A DNA stretch of 64,000 bases from Sporomusaceae bacterium FL31 (GTDB lineage: Bacteria; Bacillota; Negativicutes; DSM-1736; Dendrosporobacteraceae): the NCBI GenBank assembly GCA_003990955.1, contig BIFV01000021.1:23704-87703 (forward strand), in the 5' to 3' direction. The translations under genes and the position numbers were made by a program. Positions 48,042 through 58,458 of this stretch are shown one piece after another. The notes under the pieces are model-generated. The model saw only the letters and a program-made list of their open reading frames with translations, had not been told where the DNA came from and made no database searches. The number at the start of each line of letters is the position of its first letter. Position 1 is the first letter of the stretch.

Positions 48042-50471
48042 ATGCGCGCATCGATAAAATGGCTGAAAGATTATGTGGACTTTAAAGAAAGTCCGGAAAT
48101 ACTGGCAGAAATGTTGACAATGGCTGGTGTTCCGGTCGAAGGGATAGAATATTTAGGACAAGGAATTGAAAATGTAGTTACTGGCAAGATTATTGAAATT
48201 GAAAAGCATCCTAATGCAGATCGGCTTTCGATATGCAAATTGGATATTGCAAAGGAAGTTCTGACCATTGTTACAGGAGCTACCAATGTTGAAGTTGGCC
48301 AGATTGTTCCTGTGGCTCTTGTGGGGGCAAAGCTGCCAAGTGGGCTAAAAATTGAGCAAAGCAAGCTGCGCGGGGTATTATCGAGTGGAATGCTTTGTTC
48401 GGCTACAGAATTAAATCTTGATTTTAAAATGCTGTCAGCTGAAGAAAAAGAAGGTATATTAATATTAGATAAAGAGACTGCTATTGGCATAGATATCAAA
48501 CAAGTATTAGGGTTAGATGATGTCGTACTCGAGTTTGAGCTTACAGCGAATCGTGCAGATTGTTTTAGTGTGCTAGGATTAGCACGGGAAATATCAGTGT
48601 TGACTGGCAATCCTTTGAAGAAGCCGATGCTCAGTCTAAAAGAAGAAGACGAAGAGAAATCTTCTGGACTTATTCAAATTAAAATTGCAGATCCAGCATT
48701 ATGTTCGCGGTTTACCGGAAGGGTATTAAAGAACATAAAAGTAGGACCTTCTCCACTGTGGTTAAAACAGCGCATTCAAGCTGCTGGAATGCGGTCAATC
48801 AATAATGTTGTTGATGTCACTAATTTTGTGATGCTGGAACTCGGGCAGCCAATGCATGCCTATGATTATAATTTGCTTGCACGCCATACCATTATTGTGC
48901 GCAAAGCACAGCGCGGTGAAAGGATTACTACGTTGGATGGCGTAAAACGCGAATTATCACCTGAAATGCTGGTAATCGCCGATGAGGTACAAGCGGTTGG
49001 TGTAGCTGGAGTAATGGGTGGACTTGCTACCGAAGTCACTGCCAATACTCAAAATGTACTGCTGGAAGCAGCTGCCTTTAATAATGTTAGCATTAGAAGA
49101 ACAGCGCGGACACTTGGACTTCGCTCAGAAGCTTCCGGACGCTTTGAGCGCGGTGTTGATACAGCCAATATTACCAGGGCGCTTGATCGGGCAGCTATGT
49201 TATTAGAAGAAATGGGAGCCTGCAAGGTTTGCCCAGGCATTGTTGATATTTATCCCGGGTTTGATGTGCCTCGTCAAGTGAGCTTTATTCCGCAAGATAT
49301 TAATAGACATCTTGGAACTAATGTGCCGACTGCTACTATGATTGCTATTTTGCGACGGTTAGAATTTGAAGTTGAGAAGTCTGATGACAAGATCATCGCA
49401 ACTGTTCCAACCTGGCGCGGGGATGTCAGCTGTTCTGCAGATATTGCGGAAGAAGTGGCCCGCATCTACGGATTTAATAATATTCCTTCAACCACTCCAA
49501 GTGGCAATATGATGAGTGGCGGGCAAAGCTATGTACAAGCCATTGTAGATAAAATTAAAAATACTTTAGTCGGGGCTGGCCTTGATGAAGTGATTTCGTT
49601 TAGCTTTACTCATCCTGACACTTTAAACAAGTTGAATATTCCACAAGCAAGCAGTCTTCATACCGCAGTTCCGATTTTAAATCCAATTACCGATGACTTT
49701 CCTTTGTTACGTACAACGCTAATTGGCGGTGTCTTAGAAACCGTTTCCCGGAATATAGCCAGAAAAAATGATGATATTAGTATTTTTGAGGTAGGTGCAG
49801 TCTATTTACCTGAGGCACTGCCACTCGTATCACTGCCAGCAGAACCGTTTATGTTATGTGGAGCCCTAGTGGGTAAGAGAAATGAACTAGCCTGGAATCA
49901 AGGGCGTGAAACAGTTGATTTTTATGATGCCAAAGGAATTGTCGAGCTGTTATTAGATGGAATCGGAATCCAAGATTATCAGGTTGCCGCTGGTGAACAT
50001 TATGCCTTACATCCTGGAAAGAACGCATCATTTAGCGTAAATGGTGAAATACTAGGCAGCGTAGGCGAAATCCATCCAGTAGTGTCAGATGCTTTTGATC
50101 TAAATCGTAAAGTATATATTTTTGAACTTAATGTTGAAGCTTTAGCTAAGCATGCTGTGCTGATTGGCAAGTATAAGGCACTGCCTAAATATCCTGCTAT
50201 TGCACGTGATTTGGCGATTGTATTGCCTGAAGATATTACTTCTCAGCAAGTAGATGCTGCAATTAAAGAGAGTGCAGGAGAGCTGTTGACTGAAGTTCGA
50301 TTGTTTGATGTTTATACTGGTGAGCAGGTTCCAAAAGGATTTAAAAGTTTAGCTTTTTCCCTTACTTTCCAGTCGTCTGACAGGACGTTAACAGATAGCG
50401 AAATCGATGGACATTATAAAAACACTGTTGTACTTCTGGAAGAAACATTGCAGGCTAAATTACGGAGTTAA
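48042..50471 (+). CDS. pheT: phenylalanine--tRNA ligase beta subunit
   Basis: ATG 48042 is favoured over ATG 48036 because GGGGG ends 6 bases before it. The 809-residue product has an N-terminal tRNA-binding (EMAP-like) domain (GKIIEIEKHPNADRLSICKL), B3/B4 editing domain, B5, a catalytic-like core and a C-terminal ferredoxin-fold anticodon-binding domain (KYPAIARDLAIVLP...EVRLFDVY). Length is standard. It is coupled to pheS, 27 bases upstream. Confidence 0.98.
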   Translation: MRASIKWLKDYVDFKESPEILAEMLTMAGVPVEGIEYLGQGIENVVTGKIIEIEKHPNADRLSICKLDIAKEVLTIVTGATNVEVGQIVPVALVGAKLPSGLKIEQSKLRGVLSSGMLCSATELNLDFKMLSAEEKEGILILDKETAIGIDIKQVLGLDDVVLEFELTANRADCFSVLGLAREISVLTGNPLKKPMLSLKEEDEEKSSGLIQIKIADPALCSRFTGRVLKNIKVGPSPLWLKQRIQAAGMRSINNVVDVTNFVMLELGQPMHAYDYNLLARHTIIVRKAQRGERITTLDGVKRELSPEMLVIADEVQAVGVAGVMGGLATEVTANTQNVLLEAAAFNNVSIRRTARTLGLRSEASGRFERGVDTANITRALDRAAMLLEEMGACKVCPGIVDIYPGFDVPRQVSFIPQDINRHLGTNVPTATMIAILRRLEFEVEKSDDKIIATVPTWRGDVSCSADIAEEVARIYGFNNIPSTTPSGNMMSGGQSYVQAIVDKIKNTLVGAGLDEVISFSFTHPDTLNKLNIPQASSLHTAVPILNPITDDFPLLRTTLIGGVLETVSRNIARKNDDISIFEVGAVYLPEALPLVSLPAEPFMLCGALVGKRNELAWNQGRETVDFYDAKGIVELLLDGIGIQDYQVAAGEHYALHPGKNASFSVNGEILGSVGEIHPVVSDAFDLNRKVYIFELNVEALAKHAVLIGKYKALPKYPAIARDLAIVLPEDITSQQVDAAIKESAGELLTEVRLFDVYTGEQVPKGFKSLAFSLTFQSSDRTLTDSEIDGHYKNTVVLLEETLQAKLRS

Positions 50472-50590
50472 GTAAAATTTGTCCGCATATATAGCACAAA
50501 AGGGCTTTACCTCAGTTGTTTTTTATGTTACTATGCTATCTGGGATAGACATTTTAGGATAAAATACTTAGCTGTAGTACATGAAGAATT

Positions 50591-50620
50591 AAGATCTGAC
50601 ATGACTCAGATCTTTTTCTT
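50591..50620 (+). terminator. terminator after pheST
   Basis: Stem AAGATCTGA/TCAGATCTT with a 6-base loop, then TTTCTTTG. The rest of the 293-base gap before the permease shows nothing else I can name. Confidence 0.85.
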
Positions 50621-50764
50621 TGTATTATCACATCAGAAATAATTACTTCTTTCTGAATATAAGTAATTTGGCTGAGCTTTATTTCCGGGTTTGCACTCTT
50701 GATGAAGCCAGTCGTTCCTGTGTCTATTATGAAATGCATTTGTAATATCAAGTGAGGTGGAAAA

Positions 50765-52162
50765 ATGACGGGTATTTTTCGAACGAAAAGTATTAATCAA
50801 ATTAAAGAAGGCGCAGAAGCTAAAGGTTTAAAAAAGACTCTTGGTGCAACCGACTTAGTATTGCTAGGCATTGGCTGTATCATCGGCACAGGAATTTTTG
50901 TACTTACAGGTGTTGCTGCCGCTAAATATGCGGGCCCTGGTATCATGCTATCATTTGTTTTATCTGGATTAGCCTGTGCTTTTGCAGCTTTAGCTTATGC
51001 TGAGCTTGCGGCAATGGTCCCGGTAGCTGGAAGCGCATATACGTATACGTATGCTGCTCTAGGTGAGATTATTGCCTGGATTGTCGGCTGGAATCTTATT
51101 CTAGAGTATTCGGTAGGATCCAGTGCTGTAGCAGCAGGATGGTCTGGCTATGTCGTAGGACTGTTAAAATCTGCTGGTGTTGCACTACCAAAGGCATATA
51201 CAGCTGTTCCTGCCGATGGCGGAATTGTAAATTTACCAGCAGTGCTGATTGCGTTATTTTTAAGTATGCTGTTGGTACGTGGAACGAAAGAAAGTGTGAC
51301 TCTCAATAAGATTTTGGTTGTTGTTAAGCTAATAGCGGTATTTATTTTCTTAGCATTAGCCGGTCCTAAAGTAAATCCGGCAAACTGGACACCGCTTATG
51401 CCGTATGGTTTTAGTGGTGTAGCTGCTGGAGCAGCAATTATTTTCTTTGCCTATATCGGCTTTGATGCAGTTGCGACCGCAGCTGAAGAATGCCGCAATC
51501 CTAATCGGGATTTACCGATTGGCATCGTTGGCTCTCTCATTGTCTGTACGATTCTTTATATTGTGGTTGCTGGCGTTTTGACTGGGGTTGTTCCTTATAC
51601 TGAGCTTAATAATGCTGAACCTGTCGCTTATGCATTGCGGGCAATCGGGTACAATATTGGCTCGGCGTTAGTGGGCACTGGTGCGATCGCTGGTATCACA
51701 ACTGTTCTCCTTGTTTTAATGTATGGTCAAACCAGAGTGTTTTTTGCTATGTCGCGCGATGGACTGATTCCGGCGAGTATTTGCAAAGTCCATCCGAAGT
51801 ATGGTACGCCTCATGTCATTACCATTGTAGCCGGTATCGCAGTAGCTTTGATCGCTGGCTTTACACCGATTGGTATTATTGCCGAATTGACTAATATCGG
51901 AACATTATTTGCATTTGTTGTTTCGGCAATAGGCGTATGGGTGCTGCGGATTACCAGACCAGATTTAGAGCGCCCTTTTAAATGTCCGGCTGTATCTGTT
52001 ATAGCACCGCTGGCCATTCTTTCATGTGGATATCTAATGTACAACTTACCGCACGAAACTTGGATACGTTTTTTTGTTTGGAGCGCTATCGGATTTGTTG
52101 TTTATTTTTTATATAGTTATCGCAACAGTGCTCTCAATAAGAGTAAGCCGGTTATTGAATAA
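50765..52162 (+). CDS. APC-family amino acid permease
   Basis: The 465-residue product has about 12 membrane spans. The first holds the APC substrate motif GIGCIIGTGIFVLTG, and the sixth region has IIFFAYIGFDAVATAAEECRNP, typical of the cationic amino acid/YfnA-like branch. ATG 50765 has GAGGTGG upstream. Substrate is not determined. It is a single gene ending in a strong terminator. Confidence 0.92.
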   Translation: MTGIFRTKSINQIKEGAEAKGLKKTLGATDLVLLGIGCIIGTGIFVLTGVAAAKYAGPGIMLSFVLSGLACAFAALAYAELAAMVPVAGSAYTYTYAALGEIIAWIVGWNLILEYSVGSSAVAAGWSGYVVGLLKSAGVALPKAYTAVPADGGIVNLPAVLIALFLSMLLVRGTKESVTLNKILVVVKLIAVFIFLALAGPKVNPANWTPLMPYGFSGVAAGAAIIFFAYIGFDAVATAAEECRNPNRDLPIGIVGSLIVCTILYIVVAGVLTGVVPYTELNNAEPVAYALRAIGYNIGSALVGTGAIAGITTVLLVLMYGQTRVFFAMSRDGLIPASICKVHPKYGTPHVITIVAGIAVALIAGFTPIGIIAELTNIGTLFAFVVSAIGVWVLRITRPDLERPFKCPAVSVIAPLAILSCGYLMYNLPHETWIRFFVWSAIGFVVYFLYSYRNSALNKSKPVIE

Positions 52163-52170
52163 CTGATTTT

Positions 52171-52206
52171 AAGCGGATTATGTTCTCGGACATAATCCGC
52201 TTTGCT
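52171..52206 (+). terminator. intrinsic terminator
   Basis: Stem AAGCGGATTATG/CATAATCCGCTT with an 8-base loop, then TGCTT. Confidence 0.82.
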
Positions 52207-52368
52207 TATAGATTGTTCATTTAGTAGAATACTATATAAAAAGAATTGCATGCATTAAAGACAGAGTAAAGTCAAGTCTTTTGGATATTCAGCAGGATTT
52301 CTGACAAGAAAAATAGAAATAAACGCAAAATACCCATTTTGATATAAGTTAAACGAATAGGTGAAGTT

Positions 52369-52617
52369 ATGGAAAGTAAAAACAGGGTTACGGTTGAAAT
52401 ATTCGGTGAGGTATATGCGCTTAAAGGTGATATTGAGCCTGAAAGAGTGATGAAGCTGGCTGCAATGGTGGATAAGCGCATGAGAACTATTGCTAAGACG
52501 AATTCACAGTTGTCTTCCTTGAAAATATCTGTATTGGCGGCACTAAATTTAGCCGATGAGTACCTTCAGCTAGAACGGGATTATAACCAATTGGTCGAAA
52601 TGCTAAAGGAAAAGTAG
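52369..52617 (+). CDS. zapA: cell division protein ZapA
   Basis: The 82-residue product has the ZapA N-terminal domain (KNRVTVEIFGEVYALKGDIEPERVMKLA) and a C-terminal helix that would dimerise. ZapA promotes FtsZ bundling at the Z-ring. Its position after pheST and before U32/mutS2 is common in Firmicutes. The start ATG 52369 follows AGGTG. Confidence 0.92.
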   Translation: MESKNRVTVEIFGEVYALKGDIEPERVMKLAAMVDKRMRTIAKTNSQLSSLKISVLAALNLADEYLQLERDYNQLVEMLKEK

Positions 52618-52672
52618 TCCAGTATAAACTCGTTTTGTTTGTTTCATAATAACAAACAAAAGGAGTGATATT

Positions 52673-53344
52673 GTGTTCGAAGCTACAGAGCTTGGCAGAG
52701 TATTTATACACATCATTATCTTGTGTGCTATAGCGCTTATTACTGTTCGGTTAATGGGAAATCGAACAGTGGGCCAATTATCACCATTTGATTTTGTGAT
52801 TATGGTTGGAATTGGCGATATTATTGTTTCAGCATCCATGGATAGAGCACAGAATATCCTCGTTGGTATAGAAGGATTACTGGCTTTGCTGGTTTTACAG
52901 CAGATTCTTTCCTATCTATCCCTTAAAAGTAATACTTTACGTAAATGGTTTGAGGGAACACCAGTAACGTTAATTAAAGACGGAAAGATACTGAAAGAAA
53001 ATTTCTCCAAAACTTATTTTAACTATGATGATTTTCGCCAGGAACTGCATCGGCAGGGAATGGATATGACGGATATAAAAGATATCAAGATGGCTCGCCT
53101 AGAGAGTTGTGGCGTTTTTTCGGTAATCAAAATTGAAGATAAGGAACCACTTACAAAACGAGATTTCGAAGAGTTTTTTAAAAGTATTCAGGATAATCCC
53201 CTCAGTCCTCTTGGTGAGAAATGGAGTAAGATAGAACAAATGAGTGAAGAACTGCAGCAGATTAAGATAATGATCCAAAACCAGCAATCAAGTGTTGAGC
53301 AAGGTGAAGAGCTTAATTTATTAAATAAGAATGACTTACATTAG
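52673..53344 (+). CDS. DUF421 (YetF-like) membrane protein
   Basis: GTG 52673 has AAAGGAGTGA upstream. The 223-residue product has three N-terminal membrane spans and the DUF421 signature VRLMGNRTVGQLSPFDFVIMVGIGDI, followed by a cytosolic domain (GTPVTLIKDGKILKENFSKT). The C-terminus is a Gln/Glu-rich coiled coil. Related YetF-type proteins occur in spore-formers; the biochemical role is not known. Confidence 0.88.
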   Translation: MFEATELGRVFIHIIILCAIALITVRLMGNRTVGQLSPFDFVIMVGIGDIIVSASMDRAQNILVGIEGLLALLVLQQILSYLSLKSNTLRKWFEGTPVTLIKDGKILKENFSKTYFNYDDFRQELHRQGMDMTDIKDIKMARLESCGVFSVIKIEDKEPLTKRDFEEFFKSIQDNPLSPLGEKWSKIEQMSEELQQIKIMIQNQQSSVEQGEELNLLNKNDLH

Positions 53345-53433
53345 AAAGAGGAAAAGGTGAACTCTTTCTTTTTTATACGGCAGAAATTATGCTGCCATAG
53401 ATGGGTAATCAATGTGTGCTTATCAAAAAGATG

Positions 53434-53454
53434 CTCGGCGCAAGCCGAGTTTTC
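53434..53454 (+). terminator. intrinsic terminator
   Basis: CTCGGC-GCAA-GCCGAG hairpin followed by TTTTCT. Confidence 0.75.
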
Positions 53455-53498
53455 TGAGCTTATCTAGTTTTTAGTTTAATGCGAAAGGGTTGAACCAG

Positions 53499-56015
53499 TT
53501 GATCGAGTTATTAGCGCCTGTGGGCAGTAAAGAAGCTTTGATTGCTGCCGTTGAAAGCGGAGCAGATGCGGTCTATTTGGCCGGCAAATTATTTGGAGCA
53601 AGAGCTTATGCAGCTAATTTTGAGCATGAACAGCTGGCTGAGGCAATTAAATATGCGCATTTGCGTGGAGTGTATGTGTATGTAGCTGTCAATACGCTAG
53701 TAGATAATAGCGAGATGCGTGAACTTGTAGATTACTTGCGCTACCTTTATCAAGTCGGAGCAGATGCTATCATTGTGCAGGATCTTGGTGTAGCCGATCT
53801 TGCTCGTAAAGTAGTACCTAATTTGCCTATTCATGCAAGTACCCAAATGACGGTACATAACCATGAAGGTGTTCAGTTTCTCAATGAGATTGGATTTAAT
53901 AGGATTGTATTAGCACGGGAAGTATCCTTAGCTGATATTGATTATATCTGCAGTAATACGCAAGCTGAAATTGAAGCGTTTGTTCATGGAGCTTTGTGTA
54001 TCTCTTATTCAGGACAATGTCTAATGAGTGGGATGATTGGGGGGCGGAGCGGAAATCGAGGCCGATGCGCTCAGCCATGTCGTTTGCCTTATACACTAGT
54101 TGACGAACATGGCAAAGATGTTCTGGAGCAAGCTGATACGGGTGAATATTTATTAAGTCCCAAAGATTTAAATACTATTGATCTTATCCCTGACTTCATT
54201 GAAGCTGGTGTTAAATCGTTTAAAATTGAGGGGCGTATGAAGCGGCCTGAATATGTTGCTATTGTTGTCGATACTTATCGCCGCGCAATTGATTCTTACT
54301 TACTCAATCATGCTATGGATATTGAGGAGCAGGAAAAAAAAGATTTGGCGCAGATTTTTAATCGGGATTTCACAACAGCTTATTTAACTGGTAAACTGGG
54401 GCGCACTATGATGAGTGATCGCCGGCCCAACAATCGAGGGGTTCGCATCGGTCGGGTTGTACAATATTATGCAGATAGTAAATTAGTTACCATAAAATTA
54501 GATGAGCCTTTGCATTTAGACGATATTGTTGAATTTTGGGTAAAGGTTGGCGGCAGAGTAAGTGCTACGATCACTACAATGCAGGTCAATGGTAAAGAAG
54601 TCAGTACTGCGTTAGCTGGGGAAGAAGTTACCATAGCTGTTCAAAATCCGGTCAGGCTGAGCGACCGTGTTTTTAAGGTTTATGATGCAAGACTCATGGA
54701 ACGGGCGAGAGGTTTTTTTGCCGGTTCGTCAGCCATTCGCCGTATTCGTGTGAATGTTAAAGTCACAGCAGCACTCAATGCTCCGCTAACCATCGAAATG
54801 AGTGATGAGGATGGCTATTTAGGCCAGGCTGCAACGAACTTTATTGCTGAAAAAGCCTTGAAACGTCCACTTAATCACGAGACAATTGCTAAGCAGGTCG
54901 AACGGTTAGGGACAACTATCTTTGAATTGGGTAATTTAGAATGCCTAATTGAGGGCGAAGTCATGGTACCTATCAGTGAAATCAATGATGCGCGGAGAAG
55001 AGCTGTTGAAAGTTTAGAAAACGGCCGCTTGGCTCGCTTTGACCGTCCTGTATTAGCTGATGTGAAATCAGAACAAGAAATTACCAAATTAATTTTTGCT
55101 AAGAATAGGTTTTCGAGCTCTGCTAAAGCTAGAAAAACAAGTGAATTGGCGGTAAGTGTTGATAGTATTGCTAAAGTTGAGGCAGCGCTGGGGAACGGAG
55201 CCGATCTTATTGTATTTGGCGGAGAAACCTTCAATCATAAAACGATTACTGCTGAAGATTATCGCCAGGCAGTTACCTTGGCCCGTCAGAGTGGTAAAAG
55301 AATCATCTTAAGTACTCCGCGACTAGTTAAAGAATGGCAAATACAAGGCGTTAAGAATGAGCTCAGCCTTTTTGCGGAACTTAAGCCTGACGCAATTAGT
55401 GTGGGCAATGTTGGCACATGGTCTCTAGCGCGATCTATGACGGATGTTCCGCTGCATGGTGATTATCCATTGAATATCTACAACAATGCAACGATTAACT
55501 TTTTAGCTGAGCAGGGAATACAAAGTATTACACTGTCGCCAGAGTTGAACTTTGCGCAAATTGAGGAGATCGCTGGCATGAGCAGCATTCAAATTGAATG
55601 TATCGCACATGGCTATTTAACCCTAATGGTGTCAGAACACTGTTCCATCGGCAGCTATCTTGGCGGATTGCATACAGGCAAGTGTAGTAATGCGTGTACG
55701 CGGGGGCGATTTTGGCTCAAAGACCGGAAAGATGAACAATTTCCAGTAGTTACAGATCAATTTTGCCGAATGCATGTACTTAATGCGAAAGAATTAAGTT
55801 TACTTCCCCATGTTCCCAGGTTTTCCAGAATTGGTGTTGACCGGATCCGAATTGAAGGAAAATACAGTGCAGCTTTGGAGTTAGGTAAGATGACTAAACT
55901 CTATCGAGAAATTATTGATAAAGGTGAAAAACACCCCTTGTTAGCCCAAGATCGAATCAATACAATTGAGCATCAGGACATTACGAGAGGCCATTATTTC
56001 CGGGGTGTATTATAG
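53499..56015 (+). CDS. U32 family peptidase-like protein (long form)
   Basis: TTG 53499 has AAAGGG 9 bases upstream and gives MIELLAPVGSKEALIAAVES, the usual family start; TTG 53490 would touch the site. The 838-residue protein has the U32 core with GALCISYSGQCLMSGM and RGRCAQPCR (residues 165-195) and a second Cys block near 705-735 (EHCSIGSYLGG, KCSNACTRGRF). Long U32 proteins include RlhA, which hydroxylates 23S rRNA in E. coli; peptidase activity is doubtful for many members. The four cysteines may bind Fe-S. Confidence 0.9.
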   Translation: MIELLAPVGSKEALIAAVESGADAVYLAGKLFGARAYAANFEHEQLAEAIKYAHLRGVYVYVAVNTLVDNSEMRELVDYLRYLYQVGADAIIVQDLGVADLARKVVPNLPIHASTQMTVHNHEGVQFLNEIGFNRIVLAREVSLADIDYICSNTQAEIEAFVHGALCISYSGQCLMSGMIGGRSGNRGRCAQPCRLPYTLVDEHGKDVLEQADTGEYLLSPKDLNTIDLIPDFIEAGVKSFKIEGRMKRPEYVAIVVDTYRRAIDSYLLNHAMDIEEQEKKDLAQIFNRDFTTAYLTGKLGRTMMSDRRPNNRGVRIGRVVQYYADSKLVTIKLDEPLHLDDIVEFWVKVGGRVSATITTMQVNGKEVSTALAGEEVTIAVQNPVRLSDRVFKVYDARLMERARGFFAGSSAIRRIRVNVKVTAALNAPLTIEMSDEDGYLGQAATNFIAEKALKRPLNHETIAKQVERLGTTIFELGNLECLIEGEVMVPISEINDARRRAVESLENGRLARFDRPVLADVKSEQEITKLIFAKNRFSSSAKARKTSELAVSVDSIAKVEAALGNGADLIVFGGETFNHKTITAEDYRQAVTLARQSGKRIILSTPRLVKEWQIQGVKNELSLFAELKPDAISVGNVGTWSLARSMTDVPLHGDYPLNIYNNATINFLAEQGIQSITLSPELNFAQIEEIAGMSSIQIECIAHGYLTLMVSEHCSIGSYLGGLHTGKCSNACTRGRFWLKDRKDEQFPVVTDQFCRMHVLNAKELSLLPHVPRFSRIGVDRIRIEGKYSAALELGKMTKLYREIIDKGEKHPLLAQDRINTIEHQDITRGHYFRGVL

Positions 56016-56027
56016 AGGGTGATTAAG

Positions 56028-58382
56028 ATGGACTTGTCAGTGTTACATACTTTAGAATTTGATAAAATTCGTGCGCTGTTAGCACAGCGGACTGGCTCGG
56101 TTCTTGGCCGTGAGATTGCGGATTTGTTGACTCCAGCCAGTGATTATAGTGAAGTTGAACGGCGAATTGCTGAGACAAAAGAAGCCATTGATGTGGTAAT
56201 TACTGCTGCCAATGTGCCTTTAGGCGGAATTCGTGATATTCGGGTGTTTTTGAAGAAGGCACAAGTAGGCGGAGTTTTAGAACCCCATGAAATAGCCAAT
56301 GTGGGCAGTACTTTATACGCAGCAAGACGGGTTAAAACATTCTTTAAAGAGTTAACGATTGATGTGCCAATTTTGAACGAAATGGCTAATCAAATCGAAG
56401 TTTTACGTCCAATTGAAAACCTTATCGATTCTATTCTTAACGAACAAGGCACAATACGGGATGATGCCAGTGTTGAACTGCTGAGAATAAGACGTGAAAT
56501 AAAACAATCCCAGACTAGAATTAAAGAGCGATTGGATGCAATATTACGCTCAGCTGAGTATCAGAAGTATTTTCAGGATGTCCTTGTAACCATGCGTGGT
56601 GATCGTTATGTAGTGCCAATTAAACAGGAGTACCGCCATAACTTTCCGGGGATTGTTCATGATCAATCGGCCAGTGGTGCTACGGTTTTTATTGAACCTA
56701 TGCCAGTCGTAACTTTAAATAATGATATAAGACAACTTGTATCAGCAGAGAAAAATGAAATTGAACGAATTTTACAAATGGTATCAGTACAGATTGCAAA
56801 AAGTGCCGCATTTATCCAGGTAAATTGTGAAGTTTTAGGCCAGTTAGATTTTGTATTTGCAAAAGCGCGACTTGCTGCTGAGATGAAAGCTGAAATGCCT
56901 ATGCTGAATAATCAAGGTATTGTTGATTTAAAGCAGGCGCGGCATCCACTTATCGACCAGGAACATGTTGTTCCGATTGATATTCATCTCGGGAAAAAGT
57001 TTAATACATTATTGATTACCGGGCCTAATACTGGGGGCAAGACGGTAACCATGAAAACACTGGGACTGTTTGCATTAATGACGCAGGCGGGATTGTTTAT
57101 TCCAGCATTGAGTGGCTCACAAATGCCAATATTTCATAATGTCTTTGCTGATATTGGAGATGAGCAAAGCATCGAGCAGAGCTTAAGCACATTTTCTGCC
57201 CATATGACTAATATAGTACGCATTTTAAATCGTGTTTTACCAAATGACTTGGTGTTAATTGATGAAGTTGGGGCTGGAACTGATCCTGAAGAGGGAGCCG
57301 CTTTGGCTATGGCGATCTTAGAATTCTTAATGAACAGTGGTGCTAAAACAATTGCTACAACTCACTATAGTGAATTAAAAACATTCGCATATTCCAGACA
57401 TGGAATTGAGAATGCCAGCGTAGAATTTGATATACAAACATTACGTCCAACCTATCGTTTGCTAATTGGAGTTCCTGGCAGCAGCAATGCGTTTGCTATT
57501 AGCCGTCGATTGGGCTTAGCCGAGGACATTGTTGGTAGGGCTAGACAGCTTATTGATAAGGATCATGCAGAATTTGAGAATGTGCTTACCGAACTGGAAG
57601 AGCAAAAGCTTAATTACGAGAAGCTCAATCAAGAAGCAAAACTACAGGAATTACAGTTAACGAATTTACAAAAGAAACTTAGTACGGAACAGCAGGAATG
57701 GAATAAGAAGAAAGAACAGATGCTGATCAAAGCGCAGAATGATGCAGCAGCTCTTATTAGGCAGACGCGACGTGAAGCAGAAGCTATAATCGCTGAATTG
57801 AAAGCACAATTTGCTAATCAGAATACAAAAGAGCGTCAGTTAACTATCGATAGCACCAGAAAGAAATTAAAAGAGGGAATTGGTGACAACCTGGTTGAAC
57901 AGGATTTTAGTTCGCTTCCTTCTGTAGATTCAGCAACTTTACGTCCTAATAGTTCTGTCTTTATTACATCCCTAAACCAAAAAGGTACGGTAATTGATAT
58001 TGGTTCAGATCAGGTTACAGTGCAGATTGGTCTTATGAAAGTAAATGTTCCTTTCTCCTCATGCAGGCTTATTCAAGATGATGCTGTCAAATCGGCTAAA
58101 ACTAAGAGTAAAGCAATCAGTTTCACTAAAGTTCATGATATTCAGCGTCAAATTGATGTTCGTGGGATGAATGTTGAGGAGGCAGAGGTATTATTAGCCA
58201 AGTATCTTGATGATGCTATTTTAGCAGGCTTGAATCAGGTTCTGGTTATTCATGGCAAAGGTACCGGTGCGTTGAGAAAAGGTGTTCGTGCTTATTTGAA
58301 AAATCATCATCATGTTAAGGATATCAGTATTGGTGAATTAAATGAAGGCGGTGACGGTGCTACTGCGGTACGCTTGATTTGA
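56028..58382 (+). CDS. mutS2: endonuclease MutS2
   Basis: ATG 56028 follows GAGGGTG. The 784-residue product has the MutS-type ATPase with Walker A GPNTGGKTVTMKTLG near 332, Walker B LVLIDEVGAGTDPEEGAALA near 410, a coiled-coil insert, and a C-terminal Smr nuclease domain (IDVRGMNVEEAEVLL, HGKGTGALRKGVR). In Bacillus MutS2 acts on collided ribosomes and on recombination intermediates. No mismatch-binding domain I is present, as expected. Confidence 0.96.
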   Translation: MDLSVLHTLEFDKIRALLAQRTGSVLGREIADLLTPASDYSEVERRIAETKEAIDVVITAANVPLGGIRDIRVFLKKAQVGGVLEPHEIANVGSTLYAARRVKTFFKELTIDVPILNEMANQIEVLRPIENLIDSILNEQGTIRDDASVELLRIRREIKQSQTRIKERLDAILRSAEYQKYFQDVLVTMRGDRYVVPIKQEYRHNFPGIVHDQSASGATVFIEPMPVVTLNNDIRQLVSAEKNEIERILQMVSVQIAKSAAFIQVNCEVLGQLDFVFAKARLAAEMKAEMPMLNNQGIVDLKQARHPLIDQEHVVPIDIHLGKKFNTLLITGPNTGGKTVTMKTLGLFALMTQAGLFIPALSGSQMPIFHNVFADIGDEQSIEQSLSTFSAHMTNIVRILNRVLPNDLVLIDEVGAGTDPEEGAALAMAILEFLMNSGAKTIATTHYSELKTFAYSRHGIENASVEFDIQTLRPTYRLLIGVPGSSNAFAISRRLGLAEDIVGRARQLIDKDHAEFENVLTELEEQKLNYEKLNQEAKLQELQLTNLQKKLSTEQQEWNKKKEQMLIKAQNDAAALIRQTRREAEAIIAELKAQFANQNTKERQLTIDSTRKKLKEGIGDNLVEQDFSSLPSVDSATLRPNSSVFITSLNQKGTVIDIGSDQVTVQIGLMKVNVPFSSCRLIQDDAVKSAKTKSKAISFTKVHDIQRQIDVRGMNVEEAEVLLAKYLDDAILAGLNQVLVIHGKGTGALRKGVRAYLKNHHHVKDISIGELNEGGDGATAVRLI

Positions 58383-58390
58383 TGCATCAT

Positions 58391-58420
58391 CTTAGTCGGG
58401 TTAGCCGGCTAAGTTTTTGC
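58391..58420 (+). terminator. intrinsic terminator after mutS2
   Basis: Stem CTTAGTCGG/CCGGCTAAG (one G-T pair), then TTTTTGC. Confidence 0.8.
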
Positions 58421-58458
58421 TAGAGCATAATGTAAGGCATTAAATGGGGGGAGAAAAA

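Noticed and set aside
50554..50751. Minus-strand open frame of 65 codons between pheT and the permease
   Set aside because: It spans the terminator hairpin at 50591-50620, has no good ribosome-binding site and no recognisable protein character.
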